64,000 bases of DNA, taken from contig NC_134031.1 in NCBI RefSeq assembly GCF_964204645.1, positions 7,540,501 through 7,604,500 on the forward strand, given 5' to 3'. The notes beneath the pieces are model-generated. The model searched no databases and was not told where the DNA came from. It saw nothing but the letters and a program-made list of their open reading frames with translations. Positions 18,197 to 32,414 of this stretch are shown here, in pieces; position 1 is the stretch's first letter, and every line of letters begins with the position of its first letter. Source of the stretch: Tubulanus polymorphus (Eukaryota > Nemertea > Palaeonemertea > Tubulaniformes > Tubulanidae). Position numbers and translations under genes: made by a program.

Positions 18197-19235
18197 AGCC
18201 CACTTGGGACTTAAGTCCCAGCGGGCTATTGCGTTCATTTTTCGTTCGTATACGGAATCCATTTATTGTGGGAAGTTTTGAAGGCGCTTCAATGTAATGT
18301 CTTGATAGTAGATTTTTATATGTGTCTACCCTCAAGACACAGTGCAGCTCAAAAAATGGCTCAATCAGAATTAAGGCTGTTGTTATTTGTTTAAATCAGC
18401 AAATCTAACACATTTTTGACAATTTGATGGGAAATTTTGAAGACTCTTTCATCAACTTTCTTGATGCTCCGTTTATGTATGTATTCCCCCTGGGGCATAT
18501 CGCCATAAGGAAAATCAGGTAAATCGGAAAAGAGATGGCCATTCTCTGACTTTTTTTATGCCCATAAAGGTTATCTATTCTATAGCGCGAATTCCGAGAC
18601 CTGTTGCTTTCGAGTGGTTTGCCGTCTTCCATTGAAATTTGTGATGGGTAGATTTTTGGGAATGGATAATAGACCGACGTATCAGACCGGTTTTTCGATC
18701 ACTCAATTTTGACGCAATTTGCGGCCACCTTGACCTCATCAGTCCTCATGGGTATATGTGAAAAAATATTCTTTGAGGATTGTTCTACTGGATTTTACTT
18801 TTAGTCATGTTATTTGATAATTGTTATCGCGATCGTAGGACACATTTCCTTACATGGAATTGGGGTTACCCAGTATTGTGGGGAGTTAGATGTTGAATAA
18901 GATACTATTTTGCCATTTATATTAGTACCTTTGTATATTTTGTTACCACAATCAATTGCCTATTTGTAGCTCATGTCTCTATGTGGTGAGTTTCAAATTT
19001 CATTGGTTTCTGTATATTTTCACCAGGGAGCATTGAATAGCAGAATAACATGGTATTTCCATATATATTGGTACCTAAGCACAATCAATTATGAAATTCT
19101 AACTCATGACATGTTATAAGATTGTGGCAAGTTTCAAACTTATTGAATTCTGTATATGCTCAACAGGGGAGATGAATATTGAAATTATCAGTTTGTCGAG
19201 CATTTCTCCAGGTGTCCCTGTAACCTTAGTTTTTT
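18197..19235 (+). repeat. Dispersed ~1.2-kb repeat family, copy 1 (in CDC7 3' flank)
   Basis: It starts with AGCCCACTTGGGACTTAAGTCCCAGCGGGCT-type palindromic sequence (18,197-18,228) and ends near GGTGTCCCTG. Inside are two to three ~145-bp sub-repeats containing TTGGTTTCTGTATATTTTCACC-like and GTGGTGAGTTTCAAA words. It is inverted relative to the copies at 22.9-24.1 kb and 48.2-49.1 kb. It begins 76 bp after the CDC7 stop, so it may lie in the 3' UTR. Confidence 0.75.
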
Positions 19236-19298
19236 GTTGAATGGATACTTTTAATCATAAATGAATGAATGAGCAATTTGTATAGAATCCAATATGGA

Positions 19299-19304
19299 AA
19301 TAAA
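19299..19304 (+). promoter_or_regulatory. Candidate CDC7 polyadenylation signal
   Basis: AATAAA about 1.18 kb after the CDC7 stop, just beyond the repeat copy, with a T/G-rich stretch downstream. It is one candidate only. Confidence 0.3.
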
Positions 19305-21049
19305 CCTTTGTTAGAAACAATGCTGAATATTTTATGGTTGTTAGTTCGTTGTTTTATCTTAATTTGTACCCTTCTCACTTAAATCTGAAAAATTCCTGTT
19401 CCCCAAGATCTGACACACTTTACTGTACCTCTGACCAGGTCTCTGGGTGTCCTCAAATATGTGTATCACTTGATTTCCAACTGAAATAATGAAAGATGAT
19501 TGAATCAAGTAAGTGTTGATTTTTGGCGAACAGCAATCTGCTGGGACCAGTTTTTGGGCTAAATGTGTCTAGGGTAGATATATGTACTAACCAAATATCT
19601 AGATAATCCAATCCATTGCAGCGTCTTTACTTCCCAAAATAACTGGATTCTGTCGACAATCGGACGAAAAGTGAACACAAAAGCCCGTTTGGACTACAGT
19701 CCCTAGTTGGCTAAGAACTAACTCGAAGAGAAAAACAACGAACAGCTTTTATGTGTAAAATTCATCCCAATTTTTAATGTATCTAAAGAATTTGAATTTC
19801 CTGAGATTTATACAAGATACCATTATGAACAAGGCCAGAATATGTACAAGAGGTAGTAGACCGCTGGTATCCGAGTACACGAACAAATATTCAAATTTTT
19901 GACAGCCGCGAAGAAGATCAGGGGGTCGAGTAATCCATACATTGTACCACTTTTTATTTACAATACGAACAATGCACGGAGGGGCAGGCAATGGTCGTCG
20001 TTGGTATACTCGGATATCTCCAAGCCTATTATTACATACATCAAATACGAGAGGTAAACAATATCATTAGGTATATTTAACTCCTTCATATAAAAATAAT
20101 ATCTCGACAATGAATAATATAGTATACATACAATTTACACAAATTACAAATACTACGTTTATACGTCTACGGATGCAAGAAGAAGGTCAGTGACCCCCTG
20201 ATTTACGCCCCCATCCCAGCCCTACCGGTATCTAATTTTCCAGTTTGACACATCAGCTGCTTTTAAAAAATTTGAAAAACAAAAATATCAGTCTGAACTA
20301 ACAACAATCAGTTTCTTAAACTACTTATACATTTTACATTTCGTATTTGCTATTTTTCAGACTTATCCTCCTTTTGTAAAATCATTTCGAGGTGAAGTAC
20401 AAAGCAGATGTACGCGGAATAGACAAAATAGTATAATTACAATCAAGAACTTTAAAAGAGTTCTATGAATCCATTACCGAAAGTCAAAACGTATTCCATA
20501 AGCTCGGCCAACAAAGTGGTAAGAGCTGATTTATTTGGCACATTGAAGAAAATAGGAGAAAATTTTAACAAAACTGATCTGAAGCTAATTCTACTAGGAG
20601 AGGTAAAAACTACCGATGGTAAAAAGTGAAGAAACTACAATAGACTCTACTCAAGTTGGATCCCATCAACTCGGATACTTGAATGTTGGTCGAAATATTT
20701 GTGTGACGCTTCACACAAAATATATATATCTATATATACATTGTAGCATCTAACTTGGATATCACTGAAATTGAACAAATTTTCAGTCCCTTTTGATCAG
20801 TCTACTGTAGTAATCATGTTAAAAAAACATGCTTTTAATTGTTATATAGGGTAGTGACGAGTCTTTTTGATGAATGAAATTAAATTTTGTTAGTGGTCTA
20901 GGTGGTGTTTTTATGTTTTAAGAAAATGTCATGGTTATACATGTATTACAATCTATACATTTCTTGTTTAAAGTCTGCGCAACCTAGCAATAATTCACCG
21001 GATATGATCATCCATTGTTGTCCTTTATATTATTTATTCACCGGATATA
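19305..21049. other. Intergenic, no gene seen
   Basis: 19,540-19,730 is a decayed end fragment of the dispersed 1.2-kb family (CCAGTTTTTGGGCTAAATG to AAAGCCCGTTTGG). The remainder is AT-rich without supported coding sequence. A minus-strand AATAAA near 19,950 could end a very long betaglycan 3' UTR, but this is speculative. Confidence 0.45.
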
Positions 21050-21224
21050 CAGTGGAATCTCATTTCAACGAACTTCATACGAATCTGTTTGTTATAAGCG
21101 ATAGTTCGTTACATCCAATATGAAATCAACTAAACGTTCTAACTTCTTATTTGCGACCGAATTCTCCGTTTTCCAAAATTCGATAAATCGTTATATCTGA
21201 GTTCGTCATTACAAGGATCCGCTG
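21050..21224. mobile_element. pogo-like miniature element (175 bp)
   Basis: The ends CAGTGGAATCTCATTTCAAC and CAGCGGATCCTTGTAATGAC (other strand) are flanked by TA. Internal GATAGTTCGTTA and GATAAATCGTTATATC match the CDC7-intron copy, so the two are the same family. Confidence 0.75.
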
Positions 21225-22880
21225 TAGCGAGCATTATGGTATTTAAACTCAATCAGCCTAAAACCGACACAAAACATATGAAATCTCTTGAGAGGCTTTT
21301 CTGATAAAGATTGGTGAAAGCAATTCACTTGATTTCAGTACCACATCTATCTATGGGAGCGACTGCAGTTTAGGTGTCCCTTATGGTTATGTACCTAACC
21401 TTACCATAACACTATTCTTTAATAACACTAGCGCCACCCAGTGGATAGGTGACCCAAACTGCAGTTAGACCTCTTTATGTTGTAAAGAAGTCTGTCCTAT
21501 GAGAAGAAATTTCATGTTATCTTCTCAATAACAAATCTTCACAATACCGCACGTGGCAGTTTCCTACATATATTTCTGGCACTCAGTAGAATCAATCAAC
21601 TCTACAACTGGTACATTAGCTGGCCTGATTTTATTGTCATTTAAAATAAACTTCTCAAGAGCTGTTCAGCCAACCTACGTGTTCACGGTACATAATTTTT
21701 CAGTAGTTTTCGTACAAATGGATGTAAGTTATCTTTACATACCATACGCAGCGTTCACACGACGATTGGTTAAACCATTTGAGGTCTACTCATAGTAGGA
21801 GTCATTCAGTACTACAGCACCGAAATACCAGGTTTAGTAAGCGAGGAAAGTGATTCCAGGTTAAGAATGGATTGAAAATAGAACACTAAAGCATGGAAAT
21901 GCCATCTTGAGCAAACTCCCAATATTGGCATAACTAAAGCGGAATCACAAAGCGCCAAACTATGTGTGAACATAACACACTCTGTAAGCTCGGTATTCCA
22001 GCAAATTCAGCACCACACAAGTACGGAACTTCCTAAACCCAGAATATTGTATATACACCGGTATATTGCAAAACATCACTTATGGCCAATTGATTAGGGT
22101 ACATGAACTGCAAGGTACAATGGAAACTCAAAACAAGAAGCTTCAGTTGAAATCTGTTAATTGTCATGTTCAGTCTGAAAATATTCGCATTGAGGTAAAT
22201 TAAAATAAGCATTTTTCATTTGTAATTTGTTACGTGCAAAAAATTATTAGTTCCTCATAACCGTTTAAATCCACCGTATTATCATTACCAACAATATTTG
22301 ACAAAATAAAGTTCCAGTGAATGCTACATAATCTTCAATCAAGATATTTAGTATTCAACTACCAACTAAATTGGTATTTAACTAACGCTTCAACAAATCA
22401 ATAGCTTTGGCAATTGGGAACTTTCGAAATTTCAGTATTTTTGAACAAATCATACCTTTCCGAAAGATTTCACCGTTCGGTAGTCAATATATACTGGTAC
22501 GCAATGAAAATTGATTGTCAATAATTAAAAATCATAAGTATATCCATATCAATGATAACAACAAATTTACACGAATAGAATACGCTAATCGGCCTATGAA
22601 AACCCCAACTTAAAAAGAGTCGCTTTTTCAAATACCTTCTTCTTACATCGAACCAACGAGTGTAGAATATTAATATCGTACGCTATTAATGACAACGGTA
22701 GATACAACAAGATACCTGCATTCTTATATAACAGCTAGAAACAACATTGAAAAAACGATCATGTTCAGATTGACTGAAAGCAAGAACTCATTTAAGTATC
22801 TTCTAGATTACAAGGGTTCAGTAATTTGTGTGCAATCGAATAGCTATTGTAAGGTTGATAAAGTAACAGTGTTTTGCCCA
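21225..22880. other. Intergenic, nothing recognised
   Basis: AT-rich sequence with short frames only and no motif, splice pattern or repeat that I can place. Confidence 0.4.
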
Positions 22881-22884
22881 CTTT

Positions 22885-24122
22885 CGATAAAAACTAGAGG
22901 TCCAGGGACCCTATGCCCACTTTGTAAGTGGGTCGAAATGCTCAACAATCTGATAATATCAATGTTCAACTCCCCTGGTGAGCATATACCAAAACCAATG
23001 ACCTTGAAACTCACCACACCCAGAACATGCGATGAGCTACAATTTTGCAAATTGCAATAAAATATGCCTAGGTACCAATATACGATGGAAATACCATGTT
23101 AATTAGCTATTCAATCCCCCTGGTGACCATATACAAAAACCCATGATTTTATACAAAACAAATTGACCTCGAAACTCAAAACAATCATAGAACATGTCAT
23201 GAACTACAGCACTGCAATTGATTGCGGCTACAAAATATGCATTGATATCAATACAAATAGACAAATTGTATATAATTCAATATTCAACTCCCCCTGGTAG
23301 CAACAATAACATTGTGTCACATTGCGAATCTCTATGAAAAATGGCAAACTATAAGGAAGCTACACGTCTTGGGATTCAGTCAAAAAAAGGTAACGGAACG
23401 GCCATCTTGTTTCCAATCAACCCAATTTTTCTCATTTTGATGAGCCCTGGAGGAATACAAATATATATATATGAAACATCAAGTCAAATTCGACATGAAA
23501 ATTCGACTTATTATGTCGAAATTCGACTTATTAAGTCGATTTTCTAGTTTTCTTTTCATGTCGAATTTGACTTACTTATGACGAATTTTTTGTTATTTTC
23601 ATGTAGACTTATTTTCTCGAAATTCAACATAAAAATAACTCGAAATTTGACATATTAACTCGAATTTCGACATAATTAACTCGAAGGGCTTTCTCTGTGA
23701 TGTCATGAAACGAGGTCAAGCATCGATTAGTAGAATGGGGGAAAAATTCATTGAAATTTTGCACATTTTCTCCCAGCACTTCCAAATAGCTTAGAGCTGA
23801 TGGACGAAACTTGCCATATTCAATTCCATCACCTATTTCGCTCCATATGACAAAATATGAGCTGTTTATATCCAGTGGTTATAATTAGTACCACCAAGAG
23901 CTAACTGAAAGCTACTCTCAGAACCATTCTAGAACCAGTCGGCCATCTTGGTTTTTTTTGGGCCGAAGATGCGTCAACGGTAGATACTTCTATAAACCAA
24001 ATAGAAAGACAATCCCAACATCTTCAAAACTCCCCAAAATAACTTGATTCCATCTACAGACGAATGGACGCATGTAAAGTGAATGCAAAAGCCCGCTGGG
24101 GCTTAAGTCCCAAGTGGGCTAA
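22885..24122 (-). repeat. Dispersed ~1.2-kb repeat family, copy 2 (most complete)
   Basis: It runs from GGTCCAGGGACCCTATGCCC, through tandem ~145-bp blocks (CCCCTGGTGACCATATAC, ACCTTGAAACTCA, AACATGTCATGAGCTAC, ACAAAATATGC), then unique body sequence, to GCTTAAGTCCCAAGTGGGCT. It is interrupted at ~23,484-23,700 by a TCGAC-rich array. The 123-codon frame at 22,689-23,060 runs through the repeat and is not a gene. Confidence 0.75.
23484..23700. repeat. TCGACTTA/TCGACATA short-repeat array
   Basis: Alternating AATTCGAC, TTATTAAGTCGA, ATGTCGAAATTCGAC and TTAACTCGAA words fill about 200 bp, many of them palindromic. ATGAAAC occurs just before and just after the block, a possible 7-bp target duplication, though the ends are not good inverted repeats. 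It resembles the array at 58.2-59.1 kb. Confidence 0.6.
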
Positions 24123-27100
24123 AAAGCTGGCTGAACCCTCCCGCGTCCAATAAGCAACAACCATTCATTATGAAATTGGAATGGTTTCATACAGTATGAA
24201 AAGCCTTCCATGCACTGCATGAAATAAAACCGAAACAGACATTGTTCCTGCATATTTCGTGACTGTGTTCATGACTGTATGCATTGCTCTGAAAAAAGAA
24301 ACAAAATTACTAAACGATGTTCTTTTTGCAAAACCAATATGGTGTGAAACAATATTAGGTTTCATAAATGTGGAAGAAAGAGAGTCACTGGAAACATTTT
24401 GAAATTTGTCAATTATAACCACGGTTTCTCATTGTTACTACGGTGGTTGTCACCCAAATTGAGCATTTACCCCAAGGGATAACTTTGATACTCAGTCTAT
24501 GAAACCGGGCCCTTGGATATATCAATAAGGGTTACAACTTTTGCTACCAAGTCTATGAAATTAAGATTTTTGGCAGTTTAGAGCTAGAAAAAGAACACTA
24601 TTGCATGAGACACCACGCAACGGCAGGTTGAAATATCACCGGCAGCTGAAATGTCCACTACTCTTTTAGCAATCTATTGAAATTGGTAACACGCTGTATT
24701 GTTTTGACTAACCTATCACACAATGATGCATGGCCTTTACTGAACTGAGTTAGTCATATATCTTCAAAAACATCAACATCAAAACTACACTACAATTTTA
24801 GCACATTTTTGTTTTTAGAATACATAATAAATACTGCCGGGGCATCATAACAATCGTGTCACATTGCGTTTATATTCCAGGGGGTAAAAATCAAATGATG
24901 GGTGCCATAACTTAAAAACATACATATTTTTCCTCCTTTACATAATATATAGCTGCCTTATCAAATACAAATATGTATGGCTCTACGCATACAGTACGTT
25001 TGCACAAGGACAACAAAAACATTTACGGGCAAAACACTGCAAAATTATTTCTACCAGTACTGGGTTTGATCAAATTCTTGAAAAAGTAACTACCCAAAAA
25101 GTAATCAATTTGATACAAAAACAATAGAGAATAATACATAGCTTACATGATCAGCATGTACCAGAATCAACAAGGTAGCCATAGCACAAAGATTGTCTAG
25201 CTGAATAACAGCCAATATACCAAGGTCCAGTTTTACAGACATACAAACTTTAACCCCCCCCCGAGTAAAATTTCTTATTACATGCTCTTCCTTCGTGGTT
25301 AGCGATAGGGTTCAGTTTTCAACGCCAAGATTAACTTTAGCGACCTGGTTTATGAAACCGGCCCCGGAAATACACTTGCATGAGACAACATGAAATATCG
25401 TCATGCAAACAGCACCTCAGCAAATCATCATAACAATTCCCTGACATATTCATTTATGAGACATGAAAACCTGAATAATCAATTTGATGGCTGCATTTTG
25501 AAAAATCGAAAATAAAATTGCAACAGTTTCTCTAAATAATCGAGAGAGCTCCCCGAGTGAAAATCGTTTAGTATTCAAGGAAAACATGAATAGAATAGTC
25601 GTCGTTGCTAAAGATTTGATTGTATGAATGCCCAAAAATGCGAGAATAGACTGGGATTAAAAAATTTCTGAACTTCGGTCGTGACAGCAATACTCGATAT
25701 GAATATGATCTATAGAACACTATAGAACAGTTACAGTTAAGATGCAGATATGAAACTGGTTATCAAAAACATTTCACTCGTACATATTCAAGCTTAGTGC
25801 AGTACGAAATATTTAAACTCAGCGTTGATGTTTTTGTAGTTTCCAACACGAGTAACAACCATTTGAAATTAGAAATAGTAGCGTTGAGAATGAACTAGAT
25901 TTTGAGTTCATTATTGGTATTTGAATTGAACCCTATAAAGAGTAGTAGTGGTTATCAGGCAGAAAGATGCAGATGGAAAGCCAACCAACCATAAAAGGCT
26001 TTAGATAGATGCTTTGTTCATACCGGGTATCTGCTGCTCTCGTTACGAGCGCTGCGATCACACAGATACCATTTGGCCCGGGTTAAACTGGCTGAAACCA
26101 GACCAGAATCAAATTTGACCTGTGTTTAATTAGAGGGCACATTTGCGTGTAAATCACTAGAATGCCATCAAAGCAATACTGTGGCAAACAAGGTGAGTCA
26201 CTTGCACAACTAGTTGGCATTCACGTGAAATTGACCGCTGCTAAAATTCGATACAGGCCTGGACCGCTGTTTTCCGTCAAGACAAATTTGGCCTGTATCA
26301 AACAGGCGCTGATCTATTTGGCACCAGTGTGAACGGTTGGCCTGGGTCAAAAGCGCTTGCATGATTGTGGCTCATATTCAATCAAAATCTCTTACTTTCA
26401 TTCCCTAACCTCAGGGCACAAAATTGTACTTTTCGCGCTAAGAGCTAAATTAAGACTTGAATTTGACTCTAGAACTGTGTAACAGTGAAGCAACCTCTTA
26501 AAATCCATATAATATATAGATCCACATATACCGATATTAATACATAGACTTACAATATTGAACATGAAGGTAGATATATCTTAACAACTATATGACATGG
26601 ATGTGATGTATTTTTACATAGTAATCGATTATATCATTATACACATGTATCTATTCAAGTCAAACATAAAATAATTTACTATATCTATAGTTTTGCATAA
26701 ACACAACCACCGTCGGTGCAAAGAATCTGATCGGACTGAAGTCTTTCTCCTTCGAATACGTTTAAAGAACATTATAAAGAAAAATAATACCTTTATAATT
26801 CGGTTTCATACGAACAGATTCAAGTCTACACCTGGCGGCACCTAAGGGTTTCTCCTTGTACCTGATTTAGAACAAGAGACAGAGCAGGGGGTAATGGAGG
26901 CAAACTACGAATTAACATATCCTACATAAGCTATGGACACATATAAAATTCTGGCGTCATTTGATGAGTGAAGTTATACAATATAATATAAACAGCACCT
27001 TTTGAAGACCACACTTTCAAATGACACCAAAATTCCGAACGTAAATATCGTTTTATGTACATCGAGTTAAAATGGACATTCCAGAGATATCTGGTACTTT

Positions 27101-30100
27101 GAGGAGAAAGTAAGATGGAGGATGGGAGAGGCTGCAAATTGGCAGAGAGCTGCTCTTTAAATTGAGGTATAAAACAATATCGAGCCGGCTTAGTTGGTTG
27201 TGACCGAGGGTAGCTCTTTAGGATTGAACGACCGAAATACGAATTCCACGTTGCTGTCTTCGGTCTGCTGTCTCTACCATGTGTGAGGCAGAATTTGCAA
27301 TACATTTGAGGACAGGTAATCATCTGATAATGATAATAATGACAATAATAATAATATAGCTGCCTTGAAATACACATTATTACCAGTTGATCAGCAGACT
27401 GACAGACTTGCAGCAGATACCTGCCCATTCACTAGCAGACTTGCAGCCGATAAAAATTCCAATAATCAGAGATCTTGAAAATATCGCAAAATCGCAACTG
27501 ACCACCCTCCTAAGAATCATGATTCTGTTCGAATTGATTAAAATTGTACCAGACACACCCGTAGAATGTCCATAAACCATGCAAATATGAAATTAGACAA
27601 TACACAAGTGAGTTTATGAACTGTACATTGACCTGAGGAAAAAAAACAAATATATGTAAACACACATTCATAGAAACATACGCACATGCACACACACGCA
27701 CACACATAAATGTACATGTTCCATTATGTATGTTGTACATGCACATACATGTAAATATACATGGATGAATATGAATAATTTGGGGACGCCAACCAGGATG
27801 ATCTTAGATCACTTTTACCACTGCTTCTCCAAGAAAAGTTGCAGAAAACCTCTTTGCTCCAATTCAAAAAGTTGAACAGAATATCATTTATTACCGTAGC
27901 AGAATTTCAAAGGCTGCATCTAAATGGGAGAGGGCAGGTCCCGAATGACAGCCTATACACAGTTGAGTCAAGAATTATTCAATCTGAATCGACATACCGA
28001 TATGTGAAAACCTAAACATGGCTTCATGCAACAAACCGACCGCGACTTTGAAAATTTGGCTCGAAATGTGACTGAATTGTAACCGAACATCCACAAAAAG
28101 AACTAGGTTTCAAGCATTTTTACAACATAAAATGAGTGCATGATAAGCATTCGCTTTTCAGCTCAATTCATTTAGAACAAATTTCCAACCCATACGATAC
28201 GTCATTACATAAATGAAACTAAATCAGTCTTGCAGCATATTGTAGGCGATTCAGTGTATGACCGAATCATTACACTATGACGGAAATAAACAGACAAGAG
28301 CATAAAAACGGATGGCGTCTATTCTTTTCATTTGCGTTACCCGTTTCAACCGCTAATTTTCATTACTAATTCAACGTAATCATTCCACTATTTCATCACT
28401 TAAAGAAGTCATGGTACAATGTGACATATATTGAATGTCGCGGGGAGTGCGTGACGTACAACCCTCCCTACCCGATCTGTTCCGCCCTCCCCCGGCGATT
28501 CAATGCAACCATACACACATATGAACACGATATATAAAACCAATAATATAATGCAGGTTTATGAATGAAACCCGTGGACCCGTTTAGTTGAATAAATATA
28601 AAATAACATTACATTTTGATAAAAACCCCTATGCACACGAGAAAGAGAAGATTATTCAGGAAATGGTCGAACATCTTCATACCACTCAAGATTCATCTTA
28701 AAACAACGTAGCAGATGGAAGACCAATCAGCAATTTTTGCCTATTGGTCATAGCATAATTTGAAAATGTAAACTATTACAAGATATCCAGTGAGTGGAAC
28801 CATTCACTTTTTGCGAGTGGAAAATATGACCGAATGAAAAAGACCGTGTTTCATAATCGACCAAATTGATCACTTCTCTGCATTGGGTTTTTAATACAGT
28901 ACACCAGCATCGTTGTTTTGAATAAGTGACCAGGTAAAAAGGCGGCGTCATAACTAATCACTGATAAGAATAATTGTCACTAAGTAAAGAGGAAAGTATG
29001 AAAACTTAAAGTGCCAATTTAGACTGAATATCCTTACAGAAATGATGGCTCTCTCAAATGTACAATTTTGCTACGGACATCAGAAATGGCAATATCAATC
29101 CAAGGCTGTAATTAAGAACCAAAGGGCTCCCACTAATGTCTATCTACCGATGAATGGGTTTCCTCTGCAACTAAACCCCATCAGAAATATCATTTGTACT
29201 ACATAAACCATATTTAATCCATTGATTCTTCGAGAAACACTGGCCAATCATCTTAATGATAACAAGATTAATGGTAGCAATAGGGTTGGGTTGGATGGAA
29301 AATTGAGGTTTAAATTTCTTCCAATTTTAAGTTCATTCTCTCTCACTTATACAACTAAGTGATTAGAGTGCATAGCAAATTATTCAGAAATCTAACCCTT
29401 TTTTCAGATCAAAAATATTTGTTTTTCCTGAATCCTGAATCTGATAAAGCAAGTTTTCATCCATGACAGACCTACTCCACCTTCTCCAAGCCTGAATGAC
29501 AATCTACTGGGTATAATAAGATGGAAAACCAAACCCATAGTGAAGTTCTTGGAGAAATAAGACTTAAAACTATTACCCAAAGCCTAATCCTAAACGAAAA
29601 AAATTTTGGTTGGGAAAACATCAGCATTATCCACTTTTCAGCAATACGCTGCCATGTTTCACCGATTATCAAAGTCTAATCAATACGATTTGCACGATAT
29701 GTGAAAGATTTATCTATTTCTATGCCCACTTATACTGGCCACATCAATTCCCTGAATGGATTCCGTTTTTCTAGCTATCTACCTGCCAATTCCTAACAAC
29801 ATTCATAAAAAAATGATAACAACGTCAACAACACAAACATAAAATCTAAAAGTGCAGAGAAAGATGATTACGAAAAATTTCCTAGCACTGAACAACAACT
29901 AAATAGGCCATGTACAAAAAATATGACATTGCCTCGATATCAGCAACTTTTAAAACCTGAATTTGTTTTTCTTCAAAATGATAATAACCCGAGTTTGTAG
30001 TATTCAAAGCCAATTATAACAACATACCCCACACAGGTTGCGATTAGTTTACTGGAAACATTGGCCAGACCGGGCCATACATAAACCTGTAGCCCTCCCC

Positions 30101-30520
30101 CCCCTTTTAAAACCTAAACAACCTATTTCCAACTGAGCAAGGCTATATTCAGAAACTCAAACATTATAGAAATATACAATAAGCATCGATCATTCAACTT
30201 CCTTCAAAAAATGTTCTCCATCAAAAGTTGATGTAATAAGATATACCTGTTATCATTTCAAATCATTTCTAATCGTCGAAATATATATATATATATATAT
30301 ACATGTACATGTATATATATGAGAAGCCATAAACTGAAATAAGAGCTACAAATCACTTTCCTGAGAGCGTACAGAGCAAAAACCGAATTGATTGGATCTT
30401 TTAACCAACAACAAACACAACTGACTTCTTCTGAATTAATTGAGCAATATTTCGATTATTCAGCAAGCGTGTCATAGATAGTCATAGGAGCGTTATAAAT
30501 AGCAGTACGTTGAAAATTTG

Positions 30521-30571
<51 letters not shown>

Positions 30572-32414
30572 GACATTGTAAGCCAACTACGTCAACGAGC
30601 CTCAATCAATACAGGCATCAATACAACTTGACAACAGGACTAGTAAAAATACAGTTTCATCTCAGCAATCATACGTTCAAATTACATACCGGCGCAGAGA
30701 AAATTTACAAATACATCCGCTTCATCCCACTGAGCCCATCCAGCAACCATAGCTGAGCATAGGTGATTTTTCTATCATCGTTAGAAGTTAAAACATAATT
30801 GAGCTCAACACAGATATTTGTATGGAAATTTCACTCGTTTATACTAAAAAAAATATTCTTTTCCCCTATTATAGCCATTCATCAATATATCAGTGGGAAA
30901 CATTTCATATTTGAAGTAATTAGTAATTCGTTGAATCTCCCACAACCTCCGAAAGTTAGTTTTCAATTAAAATGTGATGGTTCATATCGGTAATTTGTTG
31001 AACATGGCGGCGCCCACGATAGATGCCGAATCAAATTTACCAAATCGATACTTGTCGAAGAAAGTTGGCATTTGGGAGTTCAAAGAGTTAAAACGTGTAC
31101 TATGGTCACAACATCATCAATCTAAGGATGTATAAAGGGGTTGGGTGTCTTTTTGCCTGGTCACGTAATTCGAAATTCCGTACATGATATAGCACCACCT
31201 GGTGGCGCAACGATGTACTCTTCGACAACAACCTATTACAATCACTACAGGACTACTTTTCGACGGATGAAGAATTCTAACAACGATGCTGCTGTCTGTT
31301 AACTAAAAAATCGGCAATGTAAGTTGTCTCGTCAACAGCTGAATCGCGGCACTGTGTACGCGTGTGTACACACATTGTCGACACTTCACGACAAAAATAA
31401 TGCTGCCATTATATTATTCACAGTCAAAACTGAATACCAATAATGCTGCATGACCTGAAGGCACCCCAAATATATAGAACTATTACCCTCGACGAACGGT
31501 AACACCCATATTTCAATCATTTTTTTTAGAAGTCATTTTTGCCACAAGTAGAGGCGAAATTGTTCAGAGCAAATCAATTAGGTTTACTGGTAATGATAAA
31601 CGACATTTGTTTCGATCATTTAATTTATCAATTTGCTCAAACCGGCAGTTGTCATCTGCCATCTTACTAAACCAATAATCTAAAGCGTTGCATTCGTTGC
31701 ATCAGGGGCGGATCCAAGGGGAGGGTGCAGGGGGTGCGCTCCCCCTAAAAATGTAAAGTTGCCCTGAAATTTTATGGAAAAAAGAAAAATATCAAACCTA
31801 TCGACTTTATATTCATAAGCACGTTCTCTGTATTTCCAAAAATGAGTTAATGTTTTGAGATGAGCTCTCTTTCGGGGTTCCATTTCGACTAATATGCACT
31901 ATTTTTGCGGCGCACCCCTCCCTTAATCCAACCCTAGATCCGCCCCAGCGCATAAATCAGTTTCGATAGCTTACAAAACCGAGTAAATCAAAACCTAATC
32001 GGTTCATTCTGACCAAATGCGCCTTAGATGAATATACTTGCTTACTATATGTGACTGACAGTATAGATATAGACATACATAAAGGCTTCTAGTGGCAAAA
32101 TTTAAAAATGAAACTCGTCGAGAATTTTACAGTCAAAATCTAACAAGTACAGAGTTTGTTTCACAACGGCGATTGAAATTCTTCAATGTACTAAAATGAA
32201 CCTACACTGACATTAGTTTTTTTTTTAGTTTGTGAAGAATTTCGGCTCCAATTGAATTCATTCGATAATCTTTTTGCCATTGATATTTTCTTGTTAGTGG
32301 ACCTTTCTCCTTTTTCAGAGGTGACACTCCAAGTCATCTTTGGTTAATTTTCGGCCAGATTCAACAATAAATGCGCTACACGATAGATACCACTTGAATT
32401 CTGGTGGCCGAGTA
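24123..32414. other. Intergenic or betaglycan 3' UTR, no gene recognised
   Basis: About 8.3 kb of AT-rich sequence between convergent genes. The 165-codon minus-strand frame at 26,931-27,428 has no recognisable family and an odd Tyr/His run, so I do not call it. Simple repeats: (CA)-rich 27,660-27,720, (TA)n at 30,281-30,320 and 30,521-30,569. 26,030-26,345 is GC-richer with internal inverted words and looks like an old miniature element. The betaglycan 3' UTR must occupy part of the right end; I could not choose its polyadenylation site. Confidence 0.45.
31703..31948. mobile_element. hAT-like miniature element (246 bp)
   Basis: It begins CAGGGGCGGATCC and ends GATCCGCCCCAG. CAGGGGCGGATCC is a common hAT terminal motif in invertebrates. 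The 8-bp duplication is not clear because the right flank has diverged. Confidence 0.65.

Noticed and set aside
22689-23060. 123-codon plus-strand frame
   Set aside because: It overlaps a dispersed repeat whose other copies do not keep the frame open.
26931-27428. 165-codon minus-strand open frame
   Set aside because: Longest frame outside the named genes, but no family motif and a Tyr/His-rich low-complexity patch. It lies in the AT-rich region between convergent genes, where chance frames are expected.
30281-30569. (TA)n tracts as a functional cruciform or origin
   Set aside because: Ordinary microsatellites; nothing else in the surrounding sequence supports a role.
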